Assembly (NCBI GenBank): GCA_014382705.1
Contig: JACNJE010000108.1
Location: 1-33,631 of the forward strand
Length of the DNA stretch: 33,631 bases
From: Verrucomicrobiota bacterium
GTDB lineage: Bacteria; Verrucomicrobiota; Verrucomicrobiia; Limisphaerales; UBA1096
Direction of reading: 5' to 3'
Positions within the stretch are counted from its first letter, which is position 1; each line of letters starts with the position of its first letter. Made by a program: the position numbers and the translations under genes. Shown one piece after another: positions 31,617 to 33,631 of the stretch. The notes beneath the pieces were generated by a model that was not told the DNA's origin, searched no databases, and saw only the letters and a list, made by a program, of their open reading frames with translations.

Positions 31617-33092
31617 ATGGATCCAATACAAACATATCTCCAAAACCAAACACGCCGACATTTTTTCCGGAACGGCGCACTCGGTCTGGGTTCCATGGCT
31701 CTGGGGTCGCTATTGGCCAAGGATCCTGCCTTCGTGGCGCAGGCTGCCAAGCGCAACGGAGTGCCGGGGATACCCGGCCTGCCTCATTTTGCACCCAAGG
31801 CCAAGCGCGTCATCTACCTGTTCATGTCCGGTGCGCCATCCCAAATGGACATGTTTGACTACAAGCCCGAGATGGGGAAGTGGTTCGACAAGGATTTGCC
31901 GGAGTCGATTCGCATGGGTCAGAGACTCACCACCATGACATCGGGGCAGAAACGGTTTCCCGTAGCTCCGTCGATCTATAATTTCAAGAAGTACGATAAC
32001 AATGAAAATGGAGCATGGATCAGTGAACTGCTGCCCCACACGGGAACCGTGGCAAAAGACTTGGCCATCCTCCGGACGGTCTATACAGAGGCCATCAACC
32101 ATGATCCAGCGATCACCTATATCCTGACCGGTTTCCAAATTCCTGGCTTCGCCAGCATGGGAGCTTGGCTGAGCTACGGTCTGGGGAATGAAACTGACAA
32201 CCTGCCGTCCTTTGTTGTATTGAACTCCACTTGGACGGGGCGCAAGGAGGCGCAGGCGCTCTTCAGTCGGTTGTGGGGCTCGGCGTTTCTCCCGTCCAAG
32301 CATCAGGGCGTGCTTCTTCGCTCTGCGGGCGACCCGGTGTTGTTTCTCTCTAATCCCAAAGGGGTTAGCCCCAAGGTGCGACGGCGCATGCTTGATGCCC
32401 TTGACGAGTTGAATCAACAGCAATTCAATGAAGTTGGCGATCCGGATGTACAGGCGCGAATTGCCCAGTATGAAATGGCATTCCGCATGCAGTCCTCTAT
32501 ACCGGAACTTACCGACCTGAAAAAAGAGCCAGACTCAACATTTGAAAAATACGGGCCTGACTCGAAAAAGGAGGGAACCTTCGCCTACAACTGCCTGATG
32601 GCTCGGCGTTTGGCCGAAAGGGGCACGCGATTCACCCAGATTTTCCACCGAGGCTGGGACCAGCATTTCAAGCTGCCCAAGGATCTACCAAACCAGTGCC
32701 GCGACATTGATCAACCTGTTGCTGCCCTTATCAACGACCTGAAGGAACGCGGCTTGCTCGATGACACACTGGTTGTGTGGGGTGGGGAGTTTGGTCGAAC
32801 CATCTATTGCCAGGGAGAATTAACCAAGACCGAGTACGGCCGGGATCACCATCCCAAGTGCTTCACCATGTGGATGGCTGGGGGTGGTGTCAAACCGGGG
32901 ATAGTCCACGGCGAAACTGACGAATTCAGCTATAACGTGGTTCATAAACCCGTTCACATCCATGAGATCAATGCCACCATCCTTCACCTGTTGGGCATTG
33001 ATGCCTGGCGGTTCAGCATGCCCGTCCAAGGGCTCGATGCCCGGTTGACTGGGGCCACCCGGGCTGAACCAGTAAGCGAAATCATGCTTTAG
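31617..33092 (+). CDS. DUF1501 (sulfatase-like) exported protein
   Basis: 491 residues. The N-terminus carries a Tat-type signal ([22 protein letters not shown]), followed by a DUF1501 domain. Visible signatures are [55 protein letters not shown] (quoted in pieces: [17 protein letters not shown]), [29 protein letters not shown] and [14 protein letters not shown]. The fold is alkaline phosphatase/sulfatase-like. No cysteine or serine formylglycine motif is apparent, so it is not a classical sulfatase. It is the usual partner of the DUF1553 protein. ATG 31617 has AAGG eight bases upstream. The substrate is unknown. Confidence 0.9.
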   Translation: MDPIQTYLQNQTRRHFFRNGALGLGSMALGSLLAKDPAFVAQAAKRNGVPGIPGLPHFAPKAKRVIYLFMSGAPSQMDMFDYKPEMGKWFDKDLPESIRMGQRLTTMTSGQKRFPVAPSIYNFKKYDNNENGAWISELLPHTGTVAKDLAILRTVYTEAINHDPAITYILTGFQIPGFASMGAWLSYGLGNETDNLPSFVVLNSTWTGRKEAQALFSRLWGSAFLPSKHQGVLLRSAGDPVLFLSNPKGVSPKVRRRMLDALDELNQQQFNEVGDPDVQARIAQYEMAFRMQSSIPELTDLKKEPDSTFEKYGPDSKKEGTFAYNCLMARRLAERGTRFTQIFHRGWDQHFKLPKDLPNQCRDIDQPVAALINDLKERGLLDDTLVVWGGEFGRTIYCQGELTKTEYGRDHHPKCFTMWMAGGGVKPGIVHGETDEFSYNVVHKPVHIHEINATILHLLGIDAWRFSMPVQGLDARLTGATRAEPVSEIML

Positions 33093-33110
33093 TGAAAACC
33101 ACTTTAAAAT

Positions 33111-33419
33111 ATGTATAACATTCCACACGGCGGCTTTTTCAATAATGGGGCTGAGACAGCAAAACGAAAGTGTAACGTGGGCACGTCCAAGTGGCGCCAA
33201 ATCGGTGACGCCATCGATATTGCTAAGGATTACCGAACCGATGTTTACTGGGGCGGCGAGGTAGTGTGGTGCTACACCGACTGGGCACGGCGGTTTGATC
33301 AGCGCAACTACCCGATCAGCCGTAAACGGGCCGAGGTGAGGTTTTGTAGTCAGCGATTTTGTCGGCATGGTTTGAGGATGAGAGAGATTAGGTGTTCCCG
33401 CAGAGTTATTACCGGGTGA
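33111..33419 (+). CDS. Short hypothetical protein or gene remnant
   Basis: A 102-residue frame from ATG 33111. The middle part (TSKWRQIGDAIDIAKDYRTD, then VYWGGEVVWCYTDWARRFD) is protein-like and rich in Trp and acidic residues, but the beginning and the end (FCRHGLRMREIRCSRRV) look random. It may be an internal fragment of a larger lost gene. The family is not recognised. It has no export signal. Confidence 0.3.
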   Translation: MYNIPHGGFFNNGAETAKRKCNVGTSKWRQIGDAIDIAKDYRTDVYWGGEVVWCYTDWARRFDQRNYPISRKRAEVRFCSQRFCRHGLRMREIRCSRRVITG

Positions 33420-33576
33420 GGGTGGTGGAGTAGACCTTATTTGCGTCTAATCGCCACGGTTTCGCAATGTTTTAGGGGTTTTTGGTGTAGAAGCCGAAAA
33501 AGTGTGACCAAAGGTGTGACCGAGAAAACACTGAAAAATTAAGTCATTGGTAATCAATTGGTTAGAGACACATGTA
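33420..33576. other. Intergenic region with a short direct repeat
   Basis: It contains two GTGTGACC units (about 33503 and 33514) and TTGCGTCTAA (33441-33450). The latter is identical to 2786-2795, shortly before the tRNA-Gly fragment. Otherwise nothing is recognised. Confidence 0.35.
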
Positions 33577-33631
33577 ATGAAACACCTCCTACTCACAACG
33601 ATCGCAGCCGTGGTGCTGGTGGATTGTAGGG
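33577..33631 (+). CDS. Start of a third gene with the lipoprotein leader (partial)
   Basis: The leader DNA of 2053 and 18661 recurs here and runs off the window. It reads MKHLLLTTIAAVVLVDCR: the glycine before the lipobox cysteine is Asp (LVDC instead of LVGC). Asp at -1 is not accepted by most lipobox patterns, so lipidation may fail, or this may be a decaying copy. The product cannot be judged from 18 residues. Confidence 0.6.
   Translation, partial: MKHLLLTTIAAVVLVDCR

Noticed and set aside
1-33631. CRISPR array, prophage, transposase or integrase
   Set aside because: No regularly spaced repeats and no frame with transposase or recombinase motifs was found; mobility is inferred only from fragments.

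Overview
The window looks like a piece of a marine Verrucomicrobiota genome (Limisphaerales/Pedosphaera-like), or less likely a planctomycete relative. This rests on family content: Planctomycete-type cytochrome c/DUF1549/DUF1553 and DUF1501 proteins, a DUF2231-cytochrome fusion, a monoheme copper monooxygenase paired with a redoxin, ankyrin proteins with a Verrucomicrobia-style C-terminal domain, and weak or absent Shine-Dalgarno sites. No ribosomal RNA or complete tRNA is present, so the placement is an inference.

Layout. 1-3150: two ankyrin-repeat proteins (one periplasmic, one lipoprotein), a small zinc-ribbon protein, gene-end debris, and the 3' end of a tRNA-Gly. 3168-11070: a tightly coupled five-gene operon, with a membrane-anchored four-heme cytochrome c, a NapA-type molybdopterin oxidoreductase, a NapG-like ferredoxin and two different NapH-like polyferredoxins. 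A CRP-type palindrome lies just upstream. A MOSC-domain protein follows in convergent orientation. 11646-18108 (minus strand): a di-heme MauG/CcpA-type peroxidase translationally coupled to a DUF2231-cytochrome c membrane protein, a small cytochrome c'-like protein, a halogenase-like flavoprotein, a porin remnant, a PocR-AraC regulator and a Tll0287-like (DUF3365) heme protein.

18109-22053: a mosaic stretch with an orphan terminator, a helical lipoprotein, a ChbG/YdjC-type deacetylase, an M28 peptidase stub running in frame into a small membrane protein, an exported hypothetical protein and a second porin remnant. 22168-25975: an orphan cytochrome oxidase subunit I lacking the K-channel lysine, a truncated copy of the lipoprotein, and a hybrid cluster protein (hcp). 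26118-33092: a redoxin plus copper monooxygenase pair (the latter frameshifted before its EF-hand tail), then a PSCyt1/DUF1549/DUF1553 and DUF1501 pair. The window ends in a third gene that starts with the same lipoprotein leader DNA.

How the genes fit together. The 3168-11070 operon plus hcp suggests anaerobic or microaerobic nitrogen-oxide metabolism: quinol electrons pass through NapGH-type iron-sulfur proteins, and probably the tetraheme cytochrome, to a periplasmic molybdoenzyme, while Hcp handles NO/hydroxylamine by-products. NapB, NapC and NapD are absent, so the electron wiring is non-canonical. At least seven other products carry c-type heme motifs. The second theme is genome shuffling: near-identical leader DNA, gene tails and porin fragments are scattered between intact genes, as if short coding cassettes recombine between paralogs.
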